Part shown: positions 27,961-36,549 of the stretch, piece by piece
Position numbering within the stretch: position 1 is the first letter of the stretch
How the letters are laid out: each line of letters begins with the position of its first letter
Source of the DNA: an uncultured bacterium
GTDB taxonomy: Bacteria; Fidelibacterota; Marinisomatia; Marinisomatales; Marinisomataceae
DNA: 64,000 bases
Assembly (NCBI GenBank): GCA_943788675.1
Contig: CALSRE010000001.1
Coordinates: forward strand, 659,573 to 723,572
Direction: 5' to 3'
Notes under the pieces: model-generated
The model's input: the letters and a program-made list of their open reading frames with translations, nothing else
The model's database searches: none
Told to the model about the DNA's origin: nothing
Position numbers and translations under genes: made by a program

Positions 27961-28967
27961 TGACACTCTTATTAGCATATTTCTTTTTGGCATTAGTTTT
28001 ATCGTTTTTATGCTCACTTCTTGAAGCTGTTTTATTGTCAACTCCTGGTTCTTATGCATCCATCCTATCTAAGCAAAATGGGCAGGACGGTGCACGCCTT
28101 GAACGTTTTAAAGAAAATATTAATCGTCCTTTAGCAGCGATATTAACCCTCAATACCTTTGCACATACTTTAGGAGCTGCTGGCGTAGGAGCTCAAACCT
28201 TAGAGCTTTACGGAGAGGGGTCAGTTGCCCTGGCTTCTGGAATTCTCACTTTGTTAATCCTTATTTTTTCTGAAATCATTCCCAAAACAATTGGTAGCGT
28301 ATATTGGAGAAGTTTAATTGGTACAACAACAAAGATTATTGAAGTGTTAATCTTTTTTACTTACCCATTAGTATTGTTAGCTGAATTTATTTCAAACTTT
28401 GCAAATGGTGAGGCTACTGTAACAAGAGAAGAAGTAATCGCTATGGCTGAAATGGGAGAAGATGAAGGCGTGCTTGAAGAGCAAGAAACTGATATTATAG
28501 AAAACACCCTAAAATTAAAAGATGTAAAAGCAAAAGACATTATGACACCTCGATCAGTGATATTCGCTTTAAATAGTGATTTAACGGTAGGACAAGTGCT
28601 TGAGGAGCATGATACCCTAGATTTTACTAGAATACCTATTTACAGTACGGATTTGGACGCAATTGATGGTATGGTAAATCGTTATGAGATTATTAATAGA
28701 AAAGCAGATGATCAATTCAGTACAAGAATGCACGAGATTTCACAAGAAGTTCCAATGATAAATGAAAACGATTCCATTGATAAAGTTTTAGAGCTATTTA
28801 TTAAAAACCGAGATCATATGGCATTGGTAAATAACGACTCAAAAGTCTTAACAGGATTAATTACTCTAGAGGATGCTATTGAAACTATTTTAGGACAAGA
28901 AATTGTCGATGAGCACGATTCGGTGGTAGATATGAGAGATTTAGCTGAGTCTAAAGAGAATAAATAA
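27960..28967 (+). CDS. CNNM (DUF21)/CBS-domain membrane protein
   Basis: A 335-residue member of the CorC/HlyC-type family linked to magnesium or other divalent-cation efflux. The N-terminal 160 residues are the CNNM transmembrane domain (ALVLSFLCSLLEAVLLS, FSEIIPKTIGSVYW). Two CBS motifs follow (KAKDIMTPRSVIFAL, TGLITLEDAIETILG). The C-terminal CorC_HlyC domain is absent; the protein ends soon after the second CBS. Confidence 0.86.
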   Translation: MTLLLAYFFLALVLSFLCSLLEAVLLSTPGSYASILSKQNGQDGARLERFKENINRPLAAILTLNTFAHTLGAAGVGAQTLELYGEGSVALASGILTLLILIFSEIIPKTIGSVYWRSLIGTTTKIIEVLIFFTYPLVLLAEFISNFANGEATVTREEVIAMAEMGEDEGVLEEQETDIIENTLKLKDVKAKDIMTPRSVIFALNSDLTVGQVLEEHDTLDFTRIPIYSTDLDAIDGMVNRYEIINRKADDQFSTRMHEISQEVPMINENDSIDKVLELFIKNRDHMALVNNDSKVLTGLITLEDAIETILGQEIVDEHDSVVDMRDLAESKENK

Positions 28968-29022
28968 ATAATTAATTAAATATTTGAGTTTTTAAAATCC
29001 TACATTAACTTCTTCACCAGTT

Positions 29023-29397
29023 ATGGCTAAAAAACAAACATTCGAATCAAAGCTAAGTAAAAAAGGTAGCAACTTTAAATATGTTAAACATATCAAGTCT
29101 GTTGTATCAGAAGATTCCGGTTTTATCAAATTTTTAGATAATATGGTTAGACTAGAAGAAAATGAAAATATCGATCAGGCCTTAAAGCGTATGGACGAAG
29201 AGTCAAAACAAGTTTTATCATTTGGTGAATCTATTGAAGAAGCTCCTGCTGAAGAAGTAAAAGAAGATGCTCCAGTAGAAGAATCAAAAGAAGAAGCTCC
29301 TGCTGAAGAAGTAAAAGAAGATGCTCCAGTAGAAGAAGCTGAACCGGCAACTGAAGACCAATCAGCTGAAGAAGCTGACGTATCCTCCGATAAATAA
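29023..29397 (+). CDS. Small acidic protein with Glu/Ala/Pro repeats
   Basis: I do not recognise this 124-residue protein. The first 60 residues are mixed (basic start MAKKQTFESKLSKKGSNFKYVK, then a helical part). The rest is low-complexity and strongly acidic, with the unit EEAPAEEVKEDAPVEE occurring twice. There is no signal peptide or membrane segment. It ends 2 nt before a tRNA-Ser gene. Low-complexity tails of this kind may act as flexible spacers; function is unknown. Confidence 0.7.
   Translation: MAKKQTFESKLSKKGSNFKYVKHIKSVVSEDSGFIKFLDNMVRLEENENIDQALKRMDEESKQVLSFGESIEEAPAEEVKEDAPVEESKEEAPAEEVKEDAPVEEAEPATEDQSAEEADVSSDK
29236..29337 (+). repeat. In-frame tandem repeat, 54 nt period
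   Basis: Two copies of a 48 nt segment (29236-29283 and 29290-29337, beginning GAAGAAGCTCCTGCTGAAG) are identical at the nucleotide level and separated by 6 nt. Identity including third codon positions points to a recent duplication by slippage or unequal recombination. The period is a multiple of three, so the frame is kept. Confidence 0.9.
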
Positions 29398-29399
29398 TT

Positions 29400-29484
29400 G
29401 GAGAGGTGGCCGAGTGGCTTAAGGCGCACGCTTGGAAAGCGTGTAGAACGCAAGTTCACGCAGGTTCGAATCCTGTCCTCTCCG
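29400..29484 (+). tRNA. tRNA-Ser (GGA)
   Basis: Type II tRNA: acceptor GGAGAGG/CCTCTCC, D-arm with GTGGCTTAAGGC, anticodon loop TTGGAAA (GGA), long variable arm TAGAACGCAAGTTCACG, T-arm CAGG-TTCGAAT-CCTG. Discriminator G is typical of tRNA-Ser. No CCA. It follows the acidic-protein stop by 2 nt. Confidence 0.94.
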
Positions 29485-29495
29485 CAAAAAAATAA

Positions 29496-29864
<369 letters not shown>

Positions 29865-29865
<1 letters not shown>

Positions 29866-30320
29866 TGAATTCCATCAAAAAAATAAAAACAACCAACAAT
29901 CTAGAATTTTTTACAGTCTCTGTTGATTCAAAAAAAGAAATCCCTTTTATTGATACAATGGTGTCAGCAGGGTTTCCGTCACCGGCAGATGATTATCTAG
30001 ATTTACCTATTGATCTTAATGAATACTTAGTGGAAAATAGCGCAGCTACTTTTTATATAAGAGTAACTGGAAATTCGATGACAGATGAAGGGATTGATGA
30101 TGGAGATTTATTGATTGTAGATCGATCAAAAACCGCAAAGAATGATGATATTGTTATTGGTGTTTTGAATGGCGAGTTTACTGTCAAAAAAATTCAAAAA
30201 ACAAAAACTAAATTATTCTTAGTTGCAGCTAATAAAGATTATAAAAAAATTGAAATTAGCGAAGAGATGGATTTTTCAGTGTGGGGAGTTGTAACATATG
30301 TTGTCCACAAAACAAGATAA
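29865..30320 (+). CDS. umuD: UmuD-like S24 peptidase, SOS mutagenesis
   Basis: Self-cleaving partner of the translesion polymerase UmuC. The 151 residues contain the LexA/UmuD cleavage bond at A35-G36 (VSAGFPSPADDY), catalytic Ser71 in VTGNSMTDEGI and catalytic Lys108 in GEFTVKKIQ. The 37-residue Ser-Lys spacing equals that of E. coli UmuD. There is no DNA-binding domain, which separates it from LexA. The stop region overlaps umuC by 23 nt. Confidence 0.93.
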
Positions 30321-31575
30321 GTATATTGCAATAATTGACTGCAATAATTTTTATGCTTCATGTGAAAGAGTTTTCAACCCCAAATTAAACAAGAAACCCG
30401 TTATTGTTTTATCTAACAACGATGGGTGTGTTATTGCACGCTCACAGGAGGTCAAAGATTTAGGTATCCCTATGGGAATCCCAGTTTTTAAAATTAGACA
30501 TCTTGTTGAGATTCATAGCATCCAGATTTTTTCATCCAATTTTTCACTATATGGAGATATGTCTAATAGAATAATGAGTATTATTCGTTCTGAAAATGCA
30601 GATATGGAAGTGTATTCCATTGATGAAGCATTCGTAACTATCAATCCTCGTTATAAAGATCCTATGAAATATGCCGTTGAATTAAGAAATAAGATTTATC
30701 AATGGACCGGAATTCCGGTATCAATCGGAATAGGAAAAACTAAGACTTTGGCTAAAGTAGCAAACCATTTATCTAAAAGAGGCGTAGGAAAGGACAACGT
30801 CTGTTTGGTTGATAGTAAAAACGATCAAGACTTATTACAGAAAGTCAAAGTGCGCGATATTTGGGGAATAGGAAAGAGAAAGCAAAAATTTCTGAAGATT
30901 AATGGTATTTATAATGCTTATGATTTGAAACAAGCTAATCCTGAGTGGATTCAAAAACATATGACCATTATTAGTAGGCACACAGTAGATGAGTTGAATG
31001 GTAGAAAAAAGATAGAGTTAGAGCGTGAATTTGTCACTAAAAAGAGTATTTCAACCTCTAGATCGTTTCCTAGAATGATTTCCGACCTTAATACTTTAAG
31101 AAACGCTATTTCTTCACATGCTTCCAGATCTGCTGAAAAGCTTCGATCACAAAATAGCTATGTAAATTTGATTGGAGTATATTTGTTTACTAATCATTTT
31201 CGCGCTGATTTGCCTCAATATCGCCGCTATATCAACGTTCAGTTACCTGTTGCTCTAAATGATACCAGCGGCATTATTAACGCTGCTTTAGAGGGGTTGT
31301 ATGCGATTTATAAAAGCGGATATGAGTATAAGAAATGTGGAGTAGTCTTAAATGATTTAGTACAAGCAAATGAAGTACAGCAATCATTGTTTTACGATCG
31401 AAGAGATAAGGATGAACGTATTAGTGCATCTATTGATCAAATTAACCAAGCTTTTGGATCAGATACGATTAGATATGCAGTTCAAGGAGAAAGTGAGTCT
31501 TGGTCGATTAAAAGAGAACAACTCTCACCGAGCTATACAACAAATTGGAACGATTTTTTAACATTGAAGGTCTAG
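30298..31575 (+). CDS. umuC: Translesion DNA polymerase V catalytic subunit
   Basis: Y-family polymerase that copies damaged DNA with UmuD'. The 425 residues carry the palm motifs AIIDCNNFYASCERVF and YSIDEAFVTI with the catalytic acids, the helix-hairpin-helix (VRDIWGIGKRKQKFL) and a UmuC-specific C-terminal domain (CGVVLNDLVQ). The 23 nt overlap with umuD suggests coupled synthesis. Confidence 0.94.
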   Translation: MLSTKQDKYIAIIDCNNFYASCERVFNPKLNKKPVIVLSNNDGCVIARSQEVKDLGIPMGIPVFKIRHLVEIHSIQIFSSNFSLYGDMSNRIMSIIRSENADMEVYSIDEAFVTINPRYKDPMKYAVELRNKIYQWTGIPVSIGIGKTKTLAKVANHLSKRGVGKDNVCLVDSKNDQDLLQKVKVRDIWGIGKRKQKFLKINGIYNAYDLKQANPEWIQKHMTIISRHTVDELNGRKKIELEREFVTKKSISTSRSFPRMISDLNTLRNAISSHASRSAEKLRSQNSYVNLIGVYLFTNHFRADLPQYRRYINVQLPVALNDTSGIINAALEGLYAIYKSGYEYKKCGVVLNDLVQANEVQQSLFYDRRDKDERISASIDQINQAFGSDTIRYAVQGESESWSIKREQLSPSYTTNWNDFLTLKV

Positions 31576-31628
31576 TAAAAAATTACCAATTTAAAGAAGA
31601 GCTAAAAGCTAGCTAGGTCAATAATAAA

Positions 31629-32102
31629 ATGAGATTAATAATGAAAAAATTTATATTATTACTAATATTATTCAATATTTTTACTTTCGCTCAAGAGTCT
31701 TCAACTGGTAATATTCTAGAAGATCATGACAAGGCTGTAGAAAGTATTCTATCAGATGAAATCAAAAAACAAAAAAAGATAATTAACAAAGCCTTGGCTA
31801 AACAAAGCAATGATGTATTATTTAATCAAGCAACATATTCTTTTTTAGGTTTTATTGGCACAATTATACTTGAAGGAAATAATGCAAGTAATCCTGCAAA
31901 CTACATTCCAATAATCTTAGGACATGCGTTAGTACCAGTTCTTGAAATGAAGGAAATCAATGAAAGCAATGAACCTGAATCATTAAAAAAAATGCGTAAA
32001 AGCAGAGTAAGGGTAAACAGTATGCTAGGATCAATCCCCATAGGAAAGTGGGTTATTGTCTCGCTTAGAATGCCAAAAGCTTTCCTTGATAGAATTTTCT
32101 AA
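31629..32102 (+). CDS. Hypothetical secreted protein
   Basis: Not recognised. The 157 residues begin with a signal peptide (MKKFILLLILFNIFTFA, then Q), followed by a charged helical part (KKQKKIINKALAKQ), a hydrophobic stretch (YSFLGFIGTIILEG), and a Gly/Pro-containing second hydrophobic part. A second ATG 12 nt downstream (MKKFIL) is a better-looking signal-peptide start. It overlaps yjjX by one base. Confidence 0.7.
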   Translation: MRLIMKKFILLLILFNIFTFAQESSTGNILEDHDKAVESILSDEIKKQKKIINKALAKQSNDVLFNQATYSFLGFIGTIILEGNNASNPANYIPIILGHALVPVLEMKEINESNEPESLKKMRKSRVRVNSMLGSIPIGKWVIVSLRMPKAFLDRIF

Positions 32103-32620
32103 TGAAAAAGGTTGTTATAGCATCAAAAAATCCGGTTAAAATAAATGCTACAGAGAAAGCTTTTGAAGATGTGTTTACAGATGGTTTTGAGTTTGAGGGA
32201 ATATCAACAGATTCTTTAGTATCTGATCAGCCTCTATCAGATAAAGAAACTTTACAAGGTGCAACAAATCGTCTTAAGAATGTTCAGCATGCAGAAGCTG
32301 ATTATTATGTTTCAATTGAAGGTGGAATAGATTTGCTTGACAATAATTATGAGGCATTTGCTTGGGTGGTCATTTCAGATAACAACAAAATCAGTAAGGC
32401 AAAAACTGCTACATTTCCATTGCCATTGAAAATCTCTGATCTTATAAAGCAGGGATATGAGCTTGGAGAAGCGGATGATATAGTCTTTAATCGCTCAAAC
32501 TCTAAACAAAAAAATGGTGCAGTTGGAATACTTACTGATAACCTCATTAATAGAACCAATTACTATAAACATGCAATTATTTTAGCGTTAATTCCTTTTA
32601 CAAATTCTAAACTCTACTAA
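32102..32620 (+). CDS. yjjX: Inosine/xanthosine triphosphatase (YjjX, DUF84)
   Basis: Nucleotide-pool sanitation enzyme of the NTPase/YjjX family, related to the ITPase fold. The 172 residues start VVIASKNPVKINATEKAF and include the conserved GISTDSLVSDQPLSDKET, VSIEGGID and KNGAVGILTDNLINR. It overlaps the upstream secreted protein (TAATG). Substrate preference (ITP, XTP) is taken from the family, not shown here. Confidence 0.86.
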   Translation: MKKVVIASKNPVKINATEKAFEDVFTDGFEFEGISTDSLVSDQPLSDKETLQGATNRLKNVQHAEADYYVSIEGGIDLLDNNYEAFAWVVISDNNKISKAKTATFPLPLKISDLIKQGYELGEADDIVFNRSNSKQKNGAVGILTDNLINRTNYYKHAIILALIPFTNSKLY

Positions 32621-32638
32621 AATTTATTATATTCACGC

Positions 32639-32824
32639 ATGTTTAAAGCATTACACGAACTTAGAAAGAACACAAGAGAGTCTGGTATTAAGAGTGCGAT
32701 AAAGATGATGTTTAAAAAATATGGGTGGAAACTAGGGTTTGCTATTTTTATGTATTATCTAATAAGAGACATTACGTTATATATCCTGATTCCATACTTA
32801 ATACTTAAAGGTTTCTTTAATTAA
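32639..32824 (+). CDS. Small membrane protein, function unknown
   Basis: A 61-residue protein with an amphipathic, basic N-terminal half (HELRKNTRESGIKSAIKMMFKKYG) and one or two hydrophobic helices (LGFAIFMYYLIRD, LYILIPYLILKG). Similar-looking small ORFs occur in FCB genomes. The coordinates overlap yceI, on the other strand, by 4 nt at the 3' ends. No partner can be inferred from context. Confidence 0.6.
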   Translation: MFKALHELRKNTRESGIKSAIKMMFKKYGWKLGFAIFMYYLIRDITLYILIPYLILKGFFN

Positions 32825-33531
32825 TCTAAAACCACTAATTCAGGTTTTGTTTTAATAGAAAAGTCAATTTTTATTTCATCTTTAATAATCTTGTCCATAG
32901 CTGTTGATTTAGTGGTTTCAACTTTATTCCAAAAAGATTCGGGGTCATAAATATGTACTTCAGATCTGTATTGAATGCCAAAATCGTTCCTATCAAATAT
33001 CAATGTTCCATCAGCTGTTTTAATTGGAGACTTTAAATCAACGACTGTATTAAACCTTACTCTGCTTGATTGCGATTTAATAGTTAAGTAAGCATCAATT
33101 TGTATCAAAAAATTTTCATTACTAAGTTTTTCTAATATTTTACTTGATTTAATTTCAATCTTTGCTGTATCATATTTTTCTACATTAAAAAAATCAGGAC
33201 TTTTTAGATGATTAATTAAGTTTTGCTTCCACTCATTTTTAATATCATCATTCGTAATTGTTTTCATGTCTATAATAACTGTACCTGAAATTTTATAATC
33301 TTTAGATATATTTATTTTTCCCCTCTTAATCTTAATTTTACCAAAATGGTCCTTAGTGCTATATTTTAAACCACCTAACCATTCAACATCGCTTTCGTTT
33401 AAATCAATAAGTAAACTAGCATTATTGCGTTTAATAAATTTTATGTCTTCCTTTTCAGTCGTTAATTCTTGACAAAAAACAGTTGATATAAACATTATTA
33501 ATAAAATTTTTCTACACATTATATTCCTCAT
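32821..33531 (-). CDS. YceI-family lipocalin-like protein, exported
   Basis: A 236-residue protein with a signal peptide (CRKILLIMFISTVFC, then Q). The body fits the YceI isoprenoid-binding beta-barrel: VEWLGGLKYSTKDHFGKIKIKRGKI, GTVIIDMKTITNDD, LKSPDFFNVEKYDTAKIEI. The family binds polyisoprenoid lipids or amides in the periplasm. The C-terminal ~40 residues after HIYDPESFWNKV extend past the usual barrel. It is monocistronic and convergent with the small membrane gene. Confidence 0.82.
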   Translation of the reverse strand: MRNIMCRKILLIMFISTVFCQELTTEKEDIKFIKRNNASLLIDLNESDVEWLGGLKYSTKDHFGKIKIKRGKINISKDYKISGTVIIDMKTITNDDIKNEWKQNLINHLKSPDFFNVEKYDTAKIEIKSSKILEKLSNENFLIQIDAYLTIKSQSSRVRFNTVVDLKSPIKTADGTLIFDRNDFGIQYRSEVHIYDPESFWNKVETTKSTAMDKIIKDEIKIDFSIKTKPELVVLD

Positions 33532-33633
33532 ATATATTTTTTCAATGTTTAAAATTAATATTTTAAAATTTTAAGGACAAGTAGACATCTTAATTTTACT
33601 ATGTTATATTATGTTCATAATAAATAATTTTTT

Positions 33634-33719
33634 GGAGGCATGGCAGAGCGGTTGAATGCACTGGTCTTGAAAACCAGCAAGGGTGTAAGCCCTTCAGGGT
33701 TCGAATCCTCTTGCCTCCG
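33634..33719 (+). tRNA. tRNA-Ser (UGA)
   Basis: Type II tRNA: acceptor GGAGGCA/TGCCTCC, D-arm with GCGGTTGAATGC, anticodon loop CTTGAAA (UGA), variable arm GCAAGGGTGTAAGCCCTTC, T-arm AGG-GTTCGAATC-CT. Discriminator G. No CCA. The gltX ATG is only 2 nt past the discriminator. Confidence 0.94.
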
Positions 33720-33721
33720 CA

Positions 33722-35134
33722 ATGAATACTCCTCGTGTTAGATTCGCACCAAGTCCAACCGGTTATTTGCATATTGGTGGAGCAAGAACTGCTCTTTTTA
33801 ATTGGCTATTTGCTAGGCAACATAAGGGACAGTTTATGTTAAGGATTGAGGACACTGATCTAGAACGATCCAAAGAAGAATATGTTGATCAAATTACCGA
33901 TGCTTTATCTTGGCTAGGACTTAACTGGGATGAAGATATTGTACTTCAATCAAACAACAAGTCAAGACATGAAGAAATGGTAGCAAAAATGCTTGATAAT
34001 GGAACAGCTTATCGTTGTTTTTTTCAAAAAGAAGAACTTGATGATTTGCGATTAGCATCTGAACAAAAGAAAGAAGTGTTTCGTGTACCGGAAACGTATA
34101 GAGATTTATCAGATGATGAAGTTCAGGAATTGCTCAATCAAGGCAAATCATTTACGGTCAGATTAAAAGTTCCAGAAGGTGAAACAGAATTTACTGATTT
34201 AGTATATGGTACAATCAAGGTTCAAAATAAAGATTTAGATGACTTTATCATTGCTAGATCAGATGGATCTCCCACCTATAATTTTGTGGTAGCTATCGAT
34301 GATTCAGATATGAATATTTCTCATGTTGTTAGAGGAGATGATCATTTAGCAAATACTCCAAAACAAATCCTTGTATATAGAGCCTTGGGACTAAATGAAC
34401 CTATTTTTGCTCATTTGCCAATGATTTTAGGTTCAGATAAAAAAAGATTAAGCAAAAGGCATGCCGCAACCAATGTACAAGAGTACAAGAATAAAGGATT
34501 TACTGCCACAGCAATATTAAATTATTTGTCGTTACTAGGATGGAATCCTGATTCCGATAAAGAAATTTTTAATCAAGAAGGGTTGATAGAAAGTTTTCAA
34601 TTTGATCAAGTACAAAAAAAATCAGCCGTCTTTGATGAAAAGAAACTATTGTGGATCTCCCAACAACATTTAACTAAGATGAGCGTTAGAGATGCGATGA
34701 ATGAAATATATAAGCTGAATCCTGATTGGGGAGATGGTCTTGATTGGAATTATTTAAAAGAGATAGTAAAGCTGATTAAAGATAGGTCAAAAACAATTAC
34801 AGAAATTGCTGATATGTCAGGACTATTTTTTCAAGAGTTGCTTAAATATGATAAAGATTTAATATCTAAAATCTTTAGCGATGAAGCAATTGCTATTCTA
34901 ACAGACTTTAAAAGCGCTTTAGAAGGTTGCGATACATGGAATAGATCTGAAATTGAACTTATTTTTGACAATTTAATGGCACAGCATGTTGTGCAGATTG
35001 GAAAAGTAATGAAGCCTATAAGGGTTGCGCTTACAGGTATTACTTTTGGTCCTGGTATTTTTGATTTAATACTTTTATTAGGAAAAGATATTTGTTTAAA
35101 ACGTGTTCGTAATCTTTTGTCGATATTGGACTAA
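33722..35134 (+). CDS. gltX: Glutamate--tRNA ligase
   Basis: Charges tRNA-Glu. The 470 residues contain the class I signatures RFAPSPTGYLHIGGARTALFNW (HIGH) and GSDKKRLSKRH (KMSKS equivalent), and end in the anticodon-binding domain. The zinc-binding Cys cluster of some GluRS enzymes is not evident in the region after NGTAYRCFFQKEEL. There is no Shine-Dalgarno sequence because the ATG lies 2 nt after a tRNA-Ser gene. The near-universal start MxxPRVRFAPSPTG supports this ATG. Confidence 0.95.
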   Translation: MNTPRVRFAPSPTGYLHIGGARTALFNWLFARQHKGQFMLRIEDTDLERSKEEYVDQITDALSWLGLNWDEDIVLQSNNKSRHEEMVAKMLDNGTAYRCFFQKEELDDLRLASEQKKEVFRVPETYRDLSDDEVQELLNQGKSFTVRLKVPEGETEFTDLVYGTIKVQNKDLDDFIIARSDGSPTYNFVVAIDDSDMNISHVVRGDDHLANTPKQILVYRALGLNEPIFAHLPMILGSDKKRLSKRHAATNVQEYKNKGFTATAILNYLSLLGWNPDSDKEIFNQEGLIESFQFDQVQKKSAVFDEKKLLWISQQHLTKMSVRDAMNEIYKLNPDWGDGLDWNYLKEIVKLIKDRSKTITEIADMSGLFFQELLKYDKDLISKIFSDEAIAILTDFKSALEGCDTWNRSEIELIFDNLMAQHVVQIGKVMKPIRVALTGITFGPGIFDLILLLGKDICLKRVRNLLSILD

Positions 35135-35193
35135 AAATTTATCAGGTTGAAGCTCTGGCTTTTGATTAATAACTTACTAACTATTTTACATAT

Positions 35194-35267
35194 GCGCCCG
35201 TAGCTCAATTGGATAGAGCGTCTGGCTACGGACCAGAAGGTTGTGGGTTCAAGTCCTTCCGGGCGTA
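35194..35267 (+). tRNA. tRNA-Arg (ACG)
   Basis: Acceptor GCGCCCG/CGGGCGT (G1-U72 wobble), D-arm GCTCAATTGGATAGAGC, anticodon loop CTACGGA (ACG), T-loop TTCAAGT. Discriminator A, no CCA. A34 must be deaminated to inosine to read CGU, CGC and CGA; the responsible enzyme gene, tadA, starts 3 nt downstream. Confidence 0.94.
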
Positions 35268-35270
35268 CAA

Positions 35271-35768
35271 ATGTCTAGTCAACATCTAAATCAGCCCAAT
35301 CATGAAGATTGGATGAGAAAAGCTTTAAGTTTAGCGACAAAAGCAATGCTTGAAGATGAAGTGCCAATCGGCGCTGTAGTTGTTTATAAAGGCAAAATAG
35401 TTGGGCAAGGATATAATCAGTGTAATTCATTGAACGATTCAACTGCACACGCAGAAATGCTTGCTATCACTGCAGCATCAAATACTATTGGAGATTGGAG
35501 GCTTAATGACTGTACAATGTATGTTACCAAAGAGCCTTGCTCGATGTGCGCCGGTGCAATCGTTAATAGTAGAATAGAATTCTTATATTTTGGATGTTAT
35601 GATGAAGATTTTGGTGCATGCGGATCCAAATTTGAAATTTGCGGAAATGTGAGTTTAAATACACCGGCAGTAGTGAGAGGAAATCTTTTATCTGGTGAAT
35701 CTTTAGCGCTAATAAGAGAATATTTCTTTAGAAAAAGAAAGAAAAAGAAAGAGTCATTTACAGAATAA
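35271..35768 (+). CDS. tadA: tRNA(adenine34) deaminase
   Basis: Converts A34 of tRNA-Arg(ACG) to inosine. The 165 residues show the zinc deaminase site: His60 and catalytic Glu62 in STAHAEMLA, with Cys90 and Cys93 in KEPCSMCAGAI. The ATG (MSSQHLNQ) is chosen because the track's upstream start lies within the tRNA gene. It overlaps the end of the convergent SRD5A-like gene by 11 nt. Confidence 0.95.
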   Translation: MSSQHLNQPNHEDWMRKALSLATKAMLEDEVPIGAVVVYKGKIVGQGYNQCNSLNDSTAHAEMLAITAASNTIGDWRLNDCTMYVTKEPCSMCAGAIVNSRIEFLYFGCYDEDFGACGSKFEICGNVSLNTPAVVRGNLLSGESLALIREYFFRKRKKKKESFTE

Positions 35769-36504
35769 ATGGAAAGATTGCTTTTCGGTTGCTAGGATAA
35801 TTATCAAAAGTTCTTTTATACCATTTATGTCCAGCTATTGCTCTTGGAACTAGGTTAGCCATAGTCCAAATCATAAAAGAAAATCCAGCCAAAGACCAAG
35901 TCATTAAGGCAAAGGCAACCCATTCTAATATTTCTCCAAAATAATTTGGAAAAGAGACGTATTTATAAATAAAACCGTTAGGAATTTTATACTCACCTGA
36001 CGTTGATCTTAGCGAAAGCAAAATATTGTCAGATTTGATATTAATTATAGCTCCTATGATAAATAAGCACGCTCCAACAATAAAATTCCAGTTTAGCATA
36101 TAGTCAACAGAGTAAGATTGAATAGAGCCTAAGAAAGTACCATTAACGAATCCATTTCCAATATTGAATAAGAATGCAAGGATTGCGATTAATAATGGCA
36201 TTTTAGCAGGATTATTTTGTCTTAAAGGGTAAATTAGGCTACGATTAAAGTAATGCGCGACCCAGAATGTGATAAATATAGTGCTTGTAATACTTTTTTC
36301 GATATCGCCATTGCAATAAAAATATAACAAAGTTAATGGAGAAATAATTTCCATAACTATCCAACCAATTTTGCTTGGAATCATTGGTCCCCAATTTTCT
36401 TGTGCAAATTTTCCATATGGAGCAGGTATTTTCAAGAGGGTGATAAAGGCTATTAGTCCAATACCAAGCCAAGCAAGAACGAGTAATTCAAAATTTTGTA
36501 TCAT
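35758..36504 (-). CDS. Steroid 5-alpha-reductase-like membrane protein
   Basis: A 248-residue polytopic membrane protein of the 3-oxo-5-alpha-steroid 4-dehydrogenase (SRD5A) family. The C-terminal part YKIPNGFIYKYVSFPNYFGE, ILEWVAFALMTWS and HKWYKRTFDNYPSNRKAIFP follows the NADPH-binding region of eukaryotic SRD5A1 remarkably well. The substrate in a bacterium is unknown; steroid-like, polyprenoid or enoyl lipids are possible. It is divergent from an SDR gene 45 nt away. Confidence 0.8.
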   Translation of the reverse strand: MIQNFELLVLAWLGIGLIAFITLLKIPAPYGKFAQENWGPMIPSKIGWIVMEIISPLTLLYFYCNGDIEKSITSTIFITFWVAHYFNRSLIYPLRQNNPAKMPLLIAILAFLFNIGNGFVNGTFLGSIQSYSVDYMLNWNFIVGACLFIIGAIINIKSDNILLSLRSTSGEYKIPNGFIYKYVSFPNYFGEILEWVAFALMTWSLAGFSFMIWTMANLVPRAIAGHKWYKRTFDNYPSNRKAIFPFIL

Positions 36505-36549
36505 CGATTATAATTTATGAGTAATATTTAATTCTTTCAAATAGCAGTT

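Noticed and set aside
29236-29337. CRISPR-like array at the short direct repeat
   Set aside because: Only two copies, separated by 6 nt, in frame within a coding region and with no unique spacers.
29175-29459. 94-codon Ser/Ala-rich minus-strand ORF
   Set aside because: It is the antisense of the acidic repeat gene and runs through the tRNA-Ser gene; its repeats mirror the Glu/Ala repeats.
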